The translations under genes and the position numbers were made by a program. This document shows, piece after piece, positions 44,473-54,447 of a DNA stretch of 64,000 nt. The DNA is taken from NCBI GenBank assembly GCA_001896545.1, contig MPOT01000027.1, positions 43,954 through 107,953 on the forward strand. Direction: 5' to 3'. The first letter of the stretch is position 1. The number at the start of each line of letters is the position of its first letter. The DNA is from Tepidanaerobacter sp. EBM-38 (lineage in GTDB: Bacteria; Bacillota; Thermosediminibacteria; Thermosediminibacterales; Tepidanaerobacteraceae). A model generated the notes under the pieces. That model was not told the DNA's origin. It made no database searches and saw only the letters and a program-made list of their open reading frames with translations.

Positions 44473-45867
44473 ATGCTAAATGATATCGAAAAAAGGAAAC
44501 CTACCTTGAAAGAAGCTGTTATAGCTTTATTGTTAGTAATAACGGTAATTTTGATTTCTATTAAGACTGCTCTTGTTCTTGAAACGGCATTGGTGCTGGG
44601 AACTGTGGCAGCTGTTATTGTAGGCTTTTATTTAGGCTATTCTTGGGAAGACATCGAAAAAGGTATGCTTGATGGGATGAGAAATGGCTTAGGTGCTTGC
44701 ATAATCCTTATAGTAATCGGCATGGTTATAGGCACATGGATTTTAGGCGGTACTATTCAAACTATGATTTATTATGGATTAAAACTACTTACGCCTCAAA
44801 TATTTGTGCCTGCCGGGTTTATGCTTTGTGCATTAACCTCTGTATTGATAGGCAGTTCTTTCGGCACGATTGCGACTATGGGTATTGTCCTTATGGGCAT
44901 TGCCGAAGGCCTTGGTATTCCAAGTGCCTTAACAGCAGGAGCTATAGTTTCCGGTGCTATGTTTGGAGATAAAGTTTCTCCACTGTCAGACTCTACTAAC
45001 CTTACGGCAGCCATGACCGGAACCAAGTTATTCGACCACGTCCGCTCAATGCTATATGTATCAGGGCCCGGTGTGGCAATTTGTTTAGCAATTTACGGCT
45101 TTGTCGGACATAGATATGCCACAGCAGGAAGTGTCGACTTTGGAACTGTAGAAAGCATTTTGACAACTCTAAGCAGCAATTTTAATCTTTCTATTATGAC
45201 TTTAATTCCGCCGGCAATTGTAATTATCCTTTCAGTATTAAAGGTGCCTGCCATTGTTGCACTGATGATTAGTTTTATTTCGGCAGGTGCTTTATCGATA
45301 TTTACTCAAGGAGCTAGTCTTGCAGGCATAATTGAGGTAGGAGCTAATGGATTTATCTCTAACACCGGTCATGAGCTTATAGATAAGCTCCTTACTCAAG
45401 GTGGGATAAATTCTATGATGAGTACTGTTGCCATAATTATGGCGGGAACTGCTATGGGAGGTATATTAGAAAAGTGTGGGATATTACAAGTATTACTTGA
45501 AAACCTTATGAAATATATAAAGAAGCCAAGAGACTTAATCTTAGCTTCACTGGCAAGTGCATATATAATGCTGCTTGCAACGGGAGAAATGATGGTATCC
45601 ATTATAGTTCCCGGCAGGACTTTAGAGCCCGCATTTCGGGATATGAAGATACACACCAGCGTTCTTTCGAGAACTCTTGAAACCGGTGCTACCTTAATGT
45701 GCGGAGCATTACCGTGGGGAGTTGCATCGGTTTATGCGCAAAATGTTCTCAATGTTGGCTTAGAATATATCCCATATTGCTATCTCCCCTTTATCGCTCC
45801 AATTATTGCTATAATATATGCCTTTGTAGGTTTTGCAACGTTTCCGGCTGAATCAGAAGAAAGTTAA
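44473..45867 (+). CDS. nhaC: NhaC family Na+/H+ antiporter
   Basis: A 464-residue transporter with about eleven helices. Family marks are GDKVSPLSDSTNLTAAMTG, ALPWGVASVYAQNVL and VLIGSSFGTIATMGIVLMG. NhaC-type proteins exchange sodium for protons, and some exchange organic acids or amino-acid derivatives. It is preceded by GAGGAG within a small TATCT/AGATA hairpin (44451-44466) and is followed after eight bases by an aminotransferase, so a metabolite exchanger role is possible. Confidence 0.9.
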   Translation: MLNDIEKRKPTLKEAVIALLLVITVILISIKTALVLETALVLGTVAAVIVGFYLGYSWEDIEKGMLDGMRNGLGACIILIVIGMVIGTWILGGTIQTMIYYGLKLLTPQIFVPAGFMLCALTSVLIGSSFGTIATMGIVLMGIAEGLGIPSALTAGAIVSGAMFGDKVSPLSDSTNLTAAMTGTKLFDHVRSMLYVSGPGVAICLAIYGFVGHRYATAGSVDFGTVESILTTLSSNFNLSIMTLIPPAIVIILSVLKVPAIVALMISFISAGALSIFTQGASLAGIIEVGANGFISNTGHELIDKLLTQGGINSMMSTVAIIMAGTAMGGILEKCGILQVLLENLMKYIKKPRDLILASLASAYIMLLATGEMMVSIIVPGRTLEPAFRDMKIHTSVLSRTLETGATLMCGALPWGVASVYAQNVLNVGLEYIPYCYLPFIAPIIAIIYAFVGFATFPAESEES

Positions 45868-45875
45868 ATAAAGGG

Positions 45876-47009
45876 ATGATATCTATTGACAAGATTATAA
45901 GGAAAATCAGACCGATTTTACATGACTTTCAACCCAAATCTTATACAAAAGACCCATGGGAGGAATTAGCAAAATATAAAATAAAAAAAGATGATGTTAT
46001 AGACTGCTCTCTGGGAGTAAACCCTTATGGCTGTTCAACCCTGGCACAAAAAGCCACTAGTAATATTTACTGGGAAGGTATTGCTAAATATCCCGATACA
46101 TCATATACCGCAATAAAAAAAGCCATTATAAATCTTTGGTCAGGTGTGGCTAAATTAAAGGAAAATGAAATCTTTTTAGAAGCAGGATCTGTAAGAATTC
46201 TAGCTAAATTGAACAGATTATTTATAGAAAATGGCAGTAAAGTACTGGGTTATTGCCCGCAATTTTCGGAGTATGAAAACTTAGTAAAAATATATGGAGG
46301 AGTTTATAATTTCATTGGCTTGAGAGAAGAAGAAAATTTTAAATTCTCCTATGAAAGATTTTTAGATGCAATCAATGACTCATATAATGTCATTTATATT
46401 GACAATCCAAACAATCCGACAGGTCAAGTTTTGGAGATTGCAATAATAGAGGAGATTGTCAAAAGAGCAGCAAATTATGGGATACCTGTTATTGTAGATG
46501 AGGCGTATGGGGATTATATGGGTGCTTCAAATTCAGCTATAAGTATCTGTGAAAAATATGATAATTTACTGACAGTACGCTCGTTTTCAAAAGGCATGGG
46601 GCTTGCTAATATAAGGTTAGGTTACCTTATTGTTAAAGGCCGCCTCAAAGAATATTACAATACTGCAAATATACCTGCATTTGTCTTTCCTGATATTATG
46701 AGTAATATAATAACTGAAACATTAAGGGATACTGAATTTATATCACAATGCAGAAAAGACATAAAGCAGAACAAAGCAAGACTTTTATCAATGTGCAAGG
46801 AGAAATTTACCATATCCGAAACTGGTCTTGAAGTGCCGATACTTACCCTTGGGTGCAAAGATAAGGGAAACCTATATGATTACTTTTTAAAACATGGAGT
46901 CATAACCGCTCCTGGAGATGAATTTACCAACTTAGGCAGAAATTATGTCCGACTTTGCATACCTGCTAATATAGAAGTTCTTCTGGAGAAAATAGCAAAA
47001 ATGAATTAA
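45876..47009 (+). CDS. Class I/II PLP-dependent aminotransferase (HisC/CobD-like)
   Basis: A 377-residue fold-type I enzyme. DNPNNPTGQ is the substrate/PLP segment, VDEAYGDYMG carries the PLP-contacting Asp and Tyr, and SFSKGMGLANIRLGY holds the Schiff-base lysine. The closest class is histidinol-phosphate aminotransferase or threonine-phosphate decarboxylase, but there are no his or cob genes nearby, so the substrate is open. The ATG overlaps its AAAGGG site closely, so the start is uncertain. Confidence 0.82.
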   Translation: MISIDKIIRKIRPILHDFQPKSYTKDPWEELAKYKIKKDDVIDCSLGVNPYGCSTLAQKATSNIYWEGIAKYPDTSYTAIKKAIINLWSGVAKLKENEIFLEAGSVRILAKLNRLFIENGSKVLGYCPQFSEYENLVKIYGGVYNFIGLREEENFKFSYERFLDAINDSYNVIYIDNPNNPTGQVLEIAIIEEIVKRAANYGIPVIVDEAYGDYMGASNSAISICEKYDNLLTVRSFSKGMGLANIRLGYLIVKGRLKEYYNTANIPAFVFPDIMSNIITETLRDTEFISQCRKDIKQNKARLLSMCKEKFTISETGLEVPILTLGCKDKGNLYDYFLKHGVITAPGDEFTNLGRNYVRLCIPANIEVLLEKIAKMN

Positions 47010-47098
47010 GCTGTGTCATAGTGATGAGATTTTAAAATTTGGCTGAGCTTATTAATATTAAAAGTGAGAGGTAATAATTTAAAAGATTTTAACCGTAT

Positions 47099-47141
47099 AA
47101 AACCGATGGATATTACAACTATAATCCGTCGGTTTGTTTTT
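47099..47141 (+). terminator. Intrinsic terminator after the aminotransferase
   Basis: AAACCGATGGAT / ATCCGTCGGTTT (one wobble) with an AT loop, followed by GTTTTT. Confidence 0.75.
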
Positions 47142-47152
47142 GGGCAGAGCCA

Positions 47153-47181
47153 TTGACACTTTTTAGAAAAAGCTATATAAT
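47153..47181 (+). promoter_or_regulatory. Consensus promoter of the copper module
   Basis: TTGACA (47153-47158), 17-base spacer, TATAAT (47176-47181). Both hexamers are perfect sigma-A consensus, as expected for a promoter that relies on a repressor. Confidence 0.85.
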
Positions 47182-47190
47182 GTACCCACA

Positions 47191-47212
47191 TATACCCCTG
47201 AGGGGGTGTATA
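47191..47212 (+). promoter_or_regulatory. CsoR operator
   Basis: A pseudo-palindrome TATACCCC-TGAG-GGGGTGTATA. The form TAnACCCC...GGGGTnTA is the classical CsoR/RcnR-family site. It starts nine bases after the -10 box, where bound repressor would block initiation. The cognate repressor is probably the CsoR at 49841. Confidence 0.85.
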
Positions 47213-47230
47213 GAAAGTGGGGTCATTTAA

Positions 47231-49837
47231 ATGAATGTGGAAAAAACTTATAATGTAACCGGCATGACATGTGCTGCATGCTCTGCGGCCGTTGAACGCA
47301 GCGTAAAAAAGGTTTATGGTGTAGAGTCGGTGACAGTAAACCTGCTGACAAACAGCATGCGTGTTAAATACGATGATGAAAAGACTTCAGATATTGAAAT
47401 AACAAAAGCTGTAGAAGAGGCGGGATATGGGGCATCTTTAAAAGAGGAAAATGGAATAAAGCAAAAAGCAGAAACAACTAAAGCTAAAACTTTGGCAGAT
47501 GCGGAAATAGAGGATATGAAACTGCGCTTGAAGGTTTCTGTTTTATTTATGATACCTCTAATGTATATATCCATGGGACATATGCTAAATCTGCCGCTGC
47601 CGTCTTTCTTATCCGGCATAGAAAATGCGGTTTCTTTTGCCTTTGCTCAGTTTTTATTGGTATTACCAATTGCTTTTGTTAATCGTAAATTTTACACAAT
47701 AGGCTTTAAGACTTTATTTAAAGGTCATCCAAATATGGACTCGCTGATAGCTATCGGCTCAGGCTCGGCCCTTATCTATGGTGTATTTGCCATTTTTCGC
47801 ATGAGTTATGGTTTGGGTGCCGGCGATTTTGAATTAGTCCACAGATACTATCATGATTTATATTTTGAATCAGCAGCCATGATTTTAACCCTTATCACAG
47901 TAGGAAAGTTTTTAGAAACTCGAGCCAAGGGGAAAACCACAGACGCTATTAGAAAATTGATGGACCTTGCGCCAAAAACCGCCAGGGTAGAAAGGGACGG
48001 CTTGGAAGAAGAAATCCCGGTAGAGTCGGTCAAAGTAGAAGATATTATAGTAATACGCCCTGGAGATTCAATCCCGGTGGATGGTATAGTGATTGAAGGG
48101 CAATCTGCCGTGGACGAATCCGCATTAACTGGTGAAAGTATTCCGGTAGAAAAGCAGCCTGGAGACAGGGTAAGTGCAGGGACTATAAACAGAACAGGTG
48201 CTTTTAAATTTAGGGCTACACAAGTGGGAGAAGATACGACACTTGCTAAAATAATAGCATTGGTGGAAGATGCAAATGCCACGAAAGCTCCGATAGCAAA
48301 GCTCGCAGACAGGATAAGCGCCGTCTTTGTCCCCACAGTGATTTGTATTGCGCTTATTGCAAGCATAGCGTGGCTTTTTGCAGGCTACAGTTTTGAATTT
48401 GCTTTGTCAATAGGGATATCGGTTTTAGTTATCTCATGCCCCTGCGCATTGGGACTTGCTACGCCTGTTGCGATAATGGTCGGAACCGGAAGGGGGGCAG
48501 AGCACGGAATATTAATAAAGTCGGCAGAGGCTTTGGAGGCGCTTTGCAGTATAAACACCGTTGTCATAGATAAAACCGGAACATTGACACAAGGTAAGCC
48601 TCAGGTAACAGATATTGTGCTTTGCGGGGCAGAATCCGAAGAAGAACTTTTGAAAATTGCCCAGGCATTAGAGAAAAATTCAGAACACCCACTGGCAGAA
48701 GCTATTTTAAGTTATTGCAAAGAAAGAGAAATTCCGCTGATAGAAATTGATGAATTCAGGTCTATTCCCGGCCGAGGCGTAGAGGGATATCTTGAGGGGA
48801 TGGCATACTTTGCGGGAAATGAGCAGTTTATGAAAGAAAAGCAAATTGACATAAACATGGCTATTGAGCTTTCAGACCGTTTTTCAAATGAAGGTAAAAC
48901 CCCGCTTTACTTTGGAAACGCTCATACATTACTAGGGATTATTGCTGTTGCAGATGTTTTAAAACCTACTAGCCGCCAAGCTGTTCAGAAATTTAAACAA
49001 ATGGGCATTAAAGTAGTTATGCTTACAGGAGACAACCCTAAGACGGCAGAAGCCATACGCCTGCAGTTGGAGATTGATGAAGCAATAGCGGGAGTGCTGC
49101 CTCATGAAAAGGATAAAAAGATTCAAGAGCTTCAAAGCCGGGGACAAAAGGTTGCTATGATTGGCGACGGAATTAACGATGCACCTGCTTTGGCAAGAGC
49201 CGACGTAGGAATAGCCATAGGTGCCGGAACAGATGTTGCCATTGAATCTGCGGATATCGTCCTTATAAGAAGTGATTTAATGGATGCGGTGGCGGCTGTA
49301 GAACTTTCCAAAGCAACAATAAGAAATATAAAGCAAAATCTTTTCTGGGCGTTTTTCTACAACACCTTGGGTATTCCGATTGCTGCAGGAATCTTATATC
49401 CTGCCTACCATATAAAGCTGACTCCTATGATTGGTGCGGCAGCTATGAGCATGAGCTCGTTTTTCGTAGTTACGAATGCGCTGAGGCTTCGAAAATTTAA
49501 ACCTACTGTACCTAAAACAGAATGTAACGTTCAGTGCGACATACGGCAAAATGCATCAGTAACTGTGGCCACGGTAAGTAATTCCTTAAATAATAAAAAT
49601 AATGAAAGGGAGATTGAAAAAATGAAAAAAGTTTTAAAAATCAAAGGTATGATGTGTGAACACTGTAAGATGCGTGTTGAAAAGGCTTTAAATGCAATAG
49701 ACGGAGTTAATGCAAGTGTTAATCTAGAGAATGGTTCGGCCGAGGTAGCATATCTAAAACCGATATCTGATGAAACGTTAAAACATGTTATAGAAGAAGC
49801 AGGGTATGAAGTAACATCCATTGCGGAGGAGGCATAA
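47231..49837 (+). CDS. copA: Cu(I)-exporting P1B-type ATPase CopA fused to a CopZ domain
   Basis: An 868-residue membrane ATPase exporting Cu(I) or Ag(I). The N-terminal metal-binding domain has GMTCAAC (C14, C17). The membrane CPC is at 403-405, the phosphorylated aspartate is D447 in [12 protein letters not shown], and [16 protein letters not shown] is the hinge. A normal CopA would end near LRLRKFKP (about residue 757). Here a ~40-residue polar linker and a second complete metal-binding domain (GMMCEHC, C809 and C812) follow in frame. A C-terminal HMA is unusual; see the internal CopZ start. Confidence 0.95.
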   Translation: MNVEKTYNVTGMTCAACSAAVERSVKKVYGVESVTVNLLTNSMRVKYDDEKTSDIEITKAVEEAGYGASLKEENGIKQKAETTKAKTLADAEIEDMKLRLKVSVLFMIPLMYISMGHMLNLPLPSFLSGIENAVSFAFAQFLLVLPIAFVNRKFYTIGFKTLFKGHPNMDSLIAIGSGSALIYGVFAIFRMSYGLGAGDFELVHRYYHDLYFESAAMILTLITVGKFLETRAKGKTTDAIRKLMDLAPKTARVERDGLEEEIPVESVKVEDIIVIRPGDSIPVDGIVIEGQSAVDESALTGESIPVEKQPGDRVSAGTINRTGAFKFRATQVGEDTTLAKIIALVEDANATKAPIAKLADRISAVFVPTVICIALIASIAWLFAGYSFEFALSIGISVLVISCPCALGLATPVAIMVGTGRGAEHGILIKSAEALEALCSINTVVIDKTGTLTQGKPQVTDIVLCGAESEEELLKIAQALEKNSEHPLAEAILSYCKEREIPLIEIDEFRSIPGRGVEGYLEGMAYFAGNEQFMKEKQIDINMAIELSDRFSNEGKTPLYFGNAHTLLGIIAVADVLKPTSRQAVQKFKQMGIKVVMLTGDNPKTAEAIRLQLEIDEAIAGVLPHEKDKKIQELQSRGQKVAMIGDGINDAPALARADVGIAIGAGTDVAIESADIVLIRSDLMDAVAAVELSKATIRNIKQNLFWAFFYNTLGIPIAAGILYPAYHIKLTPMIGAAAMSMSSFFVVTNALRLRKFKPTVPKTECNVQCDIRQNASVTVATVSNSLNNKNNEREIEKMKKVLKIKGMMCEHCKMRVEKALNAIDGVNASVNLENGSAEVAYLKPISDETLKHVIEEAGYEVTSIAEEA
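49622..49837 (+). CDS. copZ: Putative internally initiated copper chaperone CopZ
   Basis: Inside the copA frame, AAAGGGAG (49605-49612) lies nine bases before an ATG at 49622. Initiation there would give a free 71-residue HMA protein ([20 protein letters not shown] start) of exactly CopZ size. Many Firmicutes encode copZ as a separate gene beside copA. The frame is continuous from copA with no stop between, so fused and free forms may both be made. Internal initiation is inferred, not proven. Confidence 0.6.
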   Translation: MKKVLKIKGMMCEHCKMRVEKALNAIDGVNASVNLENGSAEVAYLKPISDETLKHVIEEAGYEVTSIAEEA

Positions 49838-49840
49838 GAC

Positions 49841-50113
49841 TTGAAAGCAGATAAAGAGCAGACGCTGCGAAAGCTTAAAACCGTGCGAGGGCAGATTGAT
49901 GGGCTTATCAAAATGGTAGAAGATAATCGCTACTGTATCGATATTTCTAATCAGCTGATGGCATCTATTGCGATTCTAAAGAATATCAATAAGGATGTAC
50001 TCGATGCTCATTTAAAGCACTGCGTAACCGAGGTTTTCGATTCCGGTGACCAGGCAGATAAAAAACAGAAAATCGATGAAATGATCAAGATAATAGATAA
50101 ACTTTCGAAATAA
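49841..50113 (+). CDS. csoR: Copper-sensing repressor CsoR
   Basis: A 90-residue all-helical repressor that releases DNA on binding Cu(I). The ligand triad is C32, H57 and C61 (RYCIDISNQL, DAHLKHCV). TTG start behind GGAGGAGG, three bases after the copA stop. Being downstream of the operator it would be autoregulated with copA. A DUF156 family match is clear. Confidence 0.93.
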   Translation: MKADKEQTLRKLKTVRGQIDGLIKMVEDNRYCIDISNQLMASIAILKNINKDVLDAHLKHCVTEVFDSGDQADKKQKIDEMIKIIDKLSK

Positions 50114-50268
50114 AATCCAAACTTGTTTTACGGGCGGTTTTTGCTATATAGCTAAATACATTTGAAGGAATTGCATATATTATGACGAATAACTATATTA
50201 TATACGGATGTATTATATAATTGGATGATTTGATAATAAATACAACGGCAATTTAAGGAGGCACAGCA

Positions 50269-50904
50269 ATGATGAGGGAACCAGTGAACACATGGACCCA
50301 TTTTATCACCTTTTTAGCAGGTATTGTCGGCCTAGTCTTTTTAATTGTATTTTCATATAATAACCCTGAGAAACTGATTACGCTGACAATTTACGGAGCC
50401 AGTGTTATTATACTCTATGGAGCAAGCACTGCATACCATTGGGCCAAGACTACTCCTAGAAAACAGCTTATACTCAGGAAATTGGATCATATCTCAATTT
50501 TTATCTTAATAGCAGGCACATACACGCCAGTGCTCTATTTTGGCCTAGAAGGAACATGGAGGTGGGTGATGCTTGCGATTATTTGGGGACTTTCACTTGT
50601 AGGTATAATCATAAAGATGTTTTTTGTAGGAGTACACCGCTGGGTTTCCACGATATTTTATATTGTACTTGGCTGGATGGCTATAGTTCCAATGGCTAAA
50701 TTAATCCAGGCATATCCTAAAGAGGCAATTTTGCTTTTATTTTTAGGAGGCCTGTCTTATACCATTGGAGGAATAATCTATGCGACGAAGATTTTCAACT
50801 TTATTCCCAATAAATTTGGTTTCCATGAGATTTTTCACATATTTATTTCTGTAGGCTCGGTACTGCATTTTGCAATGATTATGAAGTTTGTATTGCCCAT
50901 GTAA
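50269..50904 (+). CDS. Hemolysin III/PAQR family membrane protein
   Basis: A 211-residue, seven-helix membrane protein of the HlyIII/YqfA branch. The metal-site residues are visible in STAYHWAKT, LDHISIFILIAGTYTP and the late HEIFHIFISVGSVLHF. The family relates to adiponectin receptors; bacterial function is not settled (possibly membrane lipid homeostasis). AAGGAGG precedes tandem ATGs. Confidence 0.9.
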   Translation: MMREPVNTWTHFITFLAGIVGLVFLIVFSYNNPEKLITLTIYGASVIILYGASTAYHWAKTTPRKQLILRKLDHISIFILIAGTYTPVLYFGLEGTWRWVMLAIIWGLSLVGIIIKMFFVGVHRWVSTIFYIVLGWMAIVPMAKLIQAYPKEAILLLFLGGLSYTIGGIIYATKIFNFIPNKFGFHEIFHIFISVGSVLHFAMIMKFVLPM

Positions 50905-51039
50905 GCAGTAAAGACCATTATTTATATTAAAAATTGGAGATCTGCAAATACAAAACGAAATACAGCAACGCGTGAAAAATATTCATGCAAATTTTACAAT
51001 GGTTTACAAAAATATTTTAAAGTAAGGGGGGCAAGTGAT

Positions 51040-51507
51040 ATGCAGTATAAAAAGGCGGATTTATTCAAAAGGTTTCTTGCGGCATTGATTGACGGCATTA
51101 TTGCGAGCTTACTTATCTATATTCCGATATTGGGAGCAATTGTGAGCACGGTTTACCTTCTGACAAAGGATGCCATAGCCTTTGAAATAACAAAAAATGC
51201 AGATTTTAAAAATCGTAGTATCGGTAAAAAGATTATGGGACTTGAAGTTGTTTCTCTGGAAGGTAAAGACATAGATTGGACAATATCTGTAAAGAGGAAC
51301 TTACCTATTGCTATAGGCAGTGCTTTTGGCATAGTACCTATTTTAGGATGGATAATCGGCAGTATAGTTGGATTAGTTTTGATGGTAGTTGAAATTGTAT
51401 TGGCAGTAACAGATAATGACGGTAGAAGACTGGGCGATAGATGGGCAAATACCCAAGTAGCAGAAAGCCAGGATTTGAAAGAAAAAGATGATGTAATAGA
51501 TATTTAA
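51040..51507 (+). CDS. RDD family membrane protein
   Basis: A 155-residue protein with three hydrophobic segments. The RDD pattern is seen as KRFLAALIDGIIASLL near the start and NDGRRLGDRWANTQV near the end. Some RDD proteins act in ion transport, but function here is unknown. Ribosome site AAGGGGGGC. Confidence 0.78.
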   Translation: MQYKKADLFKRFLAALIDGIIASLLIYIPILGAIVSTVYLLTKDAIAFEITKNADFKNRSIGKKIMGLEVVSLEGKDIDWTISVKRNLPIAIGSAFGIVPILGWIIGSIVGLVLMVVEIVLAVTDNDGRRLGDRWANTQVAESQDLKEKDDVIDI

Positions 51508-51556
51508 CTTAACACATTGTATACATAAATATACTAGAAGGATTGAGTGTAAGTAA

Positions 51557-52384
51557 ATGGCGAATGAATATAAATGGATTGTATGCGACTTAGATGGAAC
51601 ACTGCTAAATGCTGCCGGAGAAATAACCGATGAAAATCGAAAAGCTATTGAGATTCTAAAAGCAAAGGGCAAAGAGGTTATTATAGCAACCGGCAGGCAT
51701 GACCTTATTGCAAACAAATACCTTTACGAACTGGACTTGGCAACTCCTATAATAGCTTGTAACGGTGCATTGATAAAGGATGTTCTAACAGGTGAAATTT
51801 TGTATATGAAAACAATGGAGCCGGATATTGCCGCAAAGCTTGTAGACTATTGCAAAGACAACCGTTTGGACTATTTAGTATATACTCCTGAGGGCATTTA
51901 TTACAGCGAAAACTCAAAACGCATAAATTTAGTTAGAGAATACAATATGAGCGTAAAAAAGGAACTACAAGCCCAAAGCTATAGCGTTAAGGATTTAGAT
52001 ATTTCCAATCAGGATATAATTAAAGTTTTGATAAACGACCAAGATAAACATATTTTGGAAAGGTTAAATAAAGATATAAACACAGACAACAGCTTGGCTA
52101 TCGTAAGTTCCGGAAGGGGTCTAATCGATATTATGAGTTGGGGCGTGTCAAAAGGCAACGCACTTATAACTCTATCTAAGCATCTTGATATCGATTTCGA
52201 AGAAATTGTGGTTTTCGGTGATAACCACAATGATATAAGCATGTTCGAAGTAGCCGGTCTGTCCATTGCTGTGGATAATGCAGAAGAAGAACTGAAGAAA
52301 GTGGCAGATTATGTAACACTGTCGAATGATATGTCAGGAGTAGGCTATGCCATATATAAATATGTGTTAAATAAGGAGGGTTAA
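51557..52384 (+). CDS. Cof-type HAD hydrolase
   Basis: A 275-residue phosphatase of the HAD superfamily, type IIB cap. Motif I is CDLDGTLLNAAG, motif II is IIATGR, and motifs III/IV are SKGNALITLSKHL and VFGDNHNDISMFEVAG. It probably dephosphorylates sugar phosphates or flavin/PLP-type cofactors. Followed after one base by the cyclase gene. Confidence 0.9.
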   Translation: MANEYKWIVCDLDGTLLNAAGEITDENRKAIEILKAKGKEVIIATGRHDLIANKYLYELDLATPIIACNGALIKDVLTGEILYMKTMEPDIAAKLVDYCKDNRLDYLVYTPEGIYYSENSKRINLVREYNMSVKKELQAQSYSVKDLDISNQDIIKVLINDQDKHILERLNKDINTDNSLAIVSSGRGLIDIMSWGVSKGNALITLSKHLDIDFEEIVVFGDNHNDISMFEVAGLSIAVDNAEEELKKVADYVTLSNDMSGVGYAIYKYVLNKEG

Positions 52385-52385
52385 T

Positions 52386-53021
52386 ATGAAGATAGTTGAT
52401 TTATCACAGAGTTATAAAGTTGGTATGCCTTTATTTCCTGGGACAGCTCCTATTTCTATTAAGCAAATTGCCCAGATAGATGAGGGGGGTTTTAGGGTTA
52501 CAGATTTTCATGCCGGTGTCCATGTTGGGACACACTGTGATGCGCCTGCTCACTGCATAAAGGGAGCAAAAACATTGGACGAGATTCCCTTGGATACTTT
52601 TGTAGGCTATGCGGTGATTGTAGATGCTCAGGTAGATTGCAAAAAGGCAATCGAGGCGGATGTATTAAAAGGCTGTGATATCAAACCCGGCGACATAGTG
52701 CTTATAAGAACCGGATATTCCAAATACTGGGGCAACCCCAAATATATTGAGGATTCACCTTATCTTTCAGAGGAACTGGCACAGGCTTTAGTAAAACTGA
52801 ATATAAAAGCACTTGGAATTGACTTTATTTCACCTGATCCTGTAGAAAGCACAACCGCACCTGTGCATAAAATCCTTATGGGAAGCGGCATACCTATAAT
52901 AGAAAATCTTAACCGGCTTGATGAAATAGATGTGCAAAGAGTATTCTTTTCTGCTGCCCCACTGCTTATAGATAAATCCGATGGTGGCTTTACGCGTGCA
53001 TATGCCATATTGGAGAAATAA
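52386..53021 (+). CDS. Cyclase/kynurenine formamidase-like metal hydrolase
   Basis: A 211-residue protein of the cyclase family. The metal motif HVGTHCDAPAHCIKG and the later ALGIDFISPDPVEST are diagnostic. Known members hydrolyse N-formylkynurenine or isatin. The substrate is unknown here; the next gene is an amidohydrolase but about 200 bases away. Confidence 0.88.
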   Translation: MKIVDLSQSYKVGMPLFPGTAPISIKQIAQIDEGGFRVTDFHAGVHVGTHCDAPAHCIKGAKTLDEIPLDTFVGYAVIVDAQVDCKKAIEADVLKGCDIKPGDIVLIRTGYSKYWGNPKYIEDSPYLSEELAQALVKLNIKALGIDFISPDPVESTTAPVHKILMGSGIPIIENLNRLDEIDVQRVFFSAAPLLIDKSDGGFTRAYAILEK

Positions 53022-53218
53022 GCGGTTTCCACTTACTTAGCTATTAGCAAGGCAAAGGCAATTGTGATTTAAATGCAGAACTCTTATTATGTAAAGGTGA
53101 ATGTGACAATAAATGATTGCATTTTAGAATAACATGTCTTGCTTGATGCTACGGCATGTCAAATTTGCTAACATAACTTTCTGCACTGAAATCAATTATT
53201 ACTAGAGGAGAATTCGTA

Positions 53219-54394
53219 ATGGATTATCTAAAAAGAGCAATGGAAATCAAGGAAGAAATAATTGCAAATCGCAGGTATCTGCATCAAATTCCGGAACTAG
53301 GAATGGAGCTTCCCAAGACTAGTGGTTTTGTGGTTGAAAAGCTAAGAGAAATGGGTTATGAACCTAAACTAATAAGCGGTTATGGAGTAACAGCCACTGT
53401 CGGCAAAAAAACAGACGGCAAAGTAATACTGCTGAGAGCTGATATGGATGCACTGCCCATGGAAGAAGAAAGCGGCCTGCCTTTTGCAGCTAAGGGGAAA
53501 TGTGCACATACATGTGGACATGACTTGCATACGGCTATGCTGCTTGCTGCTGCAAAGATGCTAAAGGAATCCGAAGAAGAACTTGAAGGTATCGTCAAGC
53601 TTGTTTTCCAGCCTGGCGAAGAAACACTTGAAGGTGCGAAAGCTTTAATAGCGGATGGAATCCTGGAAAATCCGAAAGTAGATGCAGCTATGGCAGCACA
53701 TGTCATACCGCTTTTGCCCACAGGATTTATAGGTTACAATAAAGGGGTAGTAGCTGCATCTGCCGATTATTTTATAATCACACTCCATGGCTTAGGAAGC
53801 CACGGTGCATGCCCTCAGCTTTCAATTGATCCAATTAACATGGGGGTCCATCTACACCTTGCACTTCAGGAACTGATAAGCCGTGAAGCAAATCCTGAGG
53901 AAATGGTTGTTTTAACAGTAGGCAAATTTCAGTCCGGAGCAGCAGGAAATGTAATTCCCGAAAAGGCTGTTTTAGAAGGAACTCTTAGGACATTTAACGA
54001 AGAAGTAAGAAGCTATATGCTAAAGAGAATACAAGAGGTAACGGATGGAGTAGCTTCTACTTTCCGCGGCAGTGCAGAGATTAAATATAAAGGTTCTGTA
54101 TGTTCACTCAATATAGATTCCAAGATGGCTGATATAATAGGTGAAGCCTTAAAAGAGATGCTTGGTGAAAAGGGCGTAGCCCAAGTTGACCAACGTATGA
54201 GCGGTTCGGAGGATTTTGCCGAAATTGCTGCTAAAGTTCCCTCCATGTTCTTTATAATAGGTACCGGCAGTGCTGAGGAAGGATATTGCTATGGCGGGCA
54301 TCATCCCAAGGTGATTTTCAATGAGGATTGTCTGCCAATTGGAGCAGCAGCATATGCTCAAGGTGCGGCAAGATGGCTGGAGAGAGCAAAGTAA
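53219..54394 (+). CDS. M20 family amidohydrolase (N-acyl-amino acid/hippurate hydrolase type)
   Basis: A 391-residue dizinc peptidase. Metal-binding regions are LLRADMDALPMEEESG, CAHTCGHDLHTAMLL and QPGEETLEGAKALI; a Peptidase_M20 dimerisation domain spans about 180-290 and the C-terminal YGGHHPKVIFNEDCLP supplies the last ligand. It releases amino acids from N-acylated or aromatic-amide substrates. GAGGAG ribosome site. Confidence 0.93.
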   Translation: MDYLKRAMEIKEEIIANRRYLHQIPELGMELPKTSGFVVEKLREMGYEPKLISGYGVTATVGKKTDGKVILLRADMDALPMEEESGLPFAAKGKCAHTCGHDLHTAMLLAAAKMLKESEEELEGIVKLVFQPGEETLEGAKALIADGILENPKVDAAMAAHVIPLLPTGFIGYNKGVVAASADYFIITLHGLGSHGACPQLSIDPINMGVHLHLALQELISREANPEEMVVLTVGKFQSGAAGNVIPEKAVLEGTLRTFNEEVRSYMLKRIQEVTDGVASTFRGSAEIKYKGSVCSLNIDSKMADIIGEALKEMLGEKGVAQVDQRMSGSEDFAEIAAKVPSMFFIIGTGSAEEGYCYGGHHPKVIFNEDCLPIGAAAYAQGAARWLERAK

Positions 54395-54447
54395 TCTGCA
54401 TTTCTTTGTCAAGAAGACATATGTAACAAAATACAAGAGGTGTTGCA

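Noticed and set aside
47851..48366. 171-codon minus-strand frame within copA
   Set aside because: Antisense of the actuator-domain region; composition and lack of ribosome site argue against a gene.
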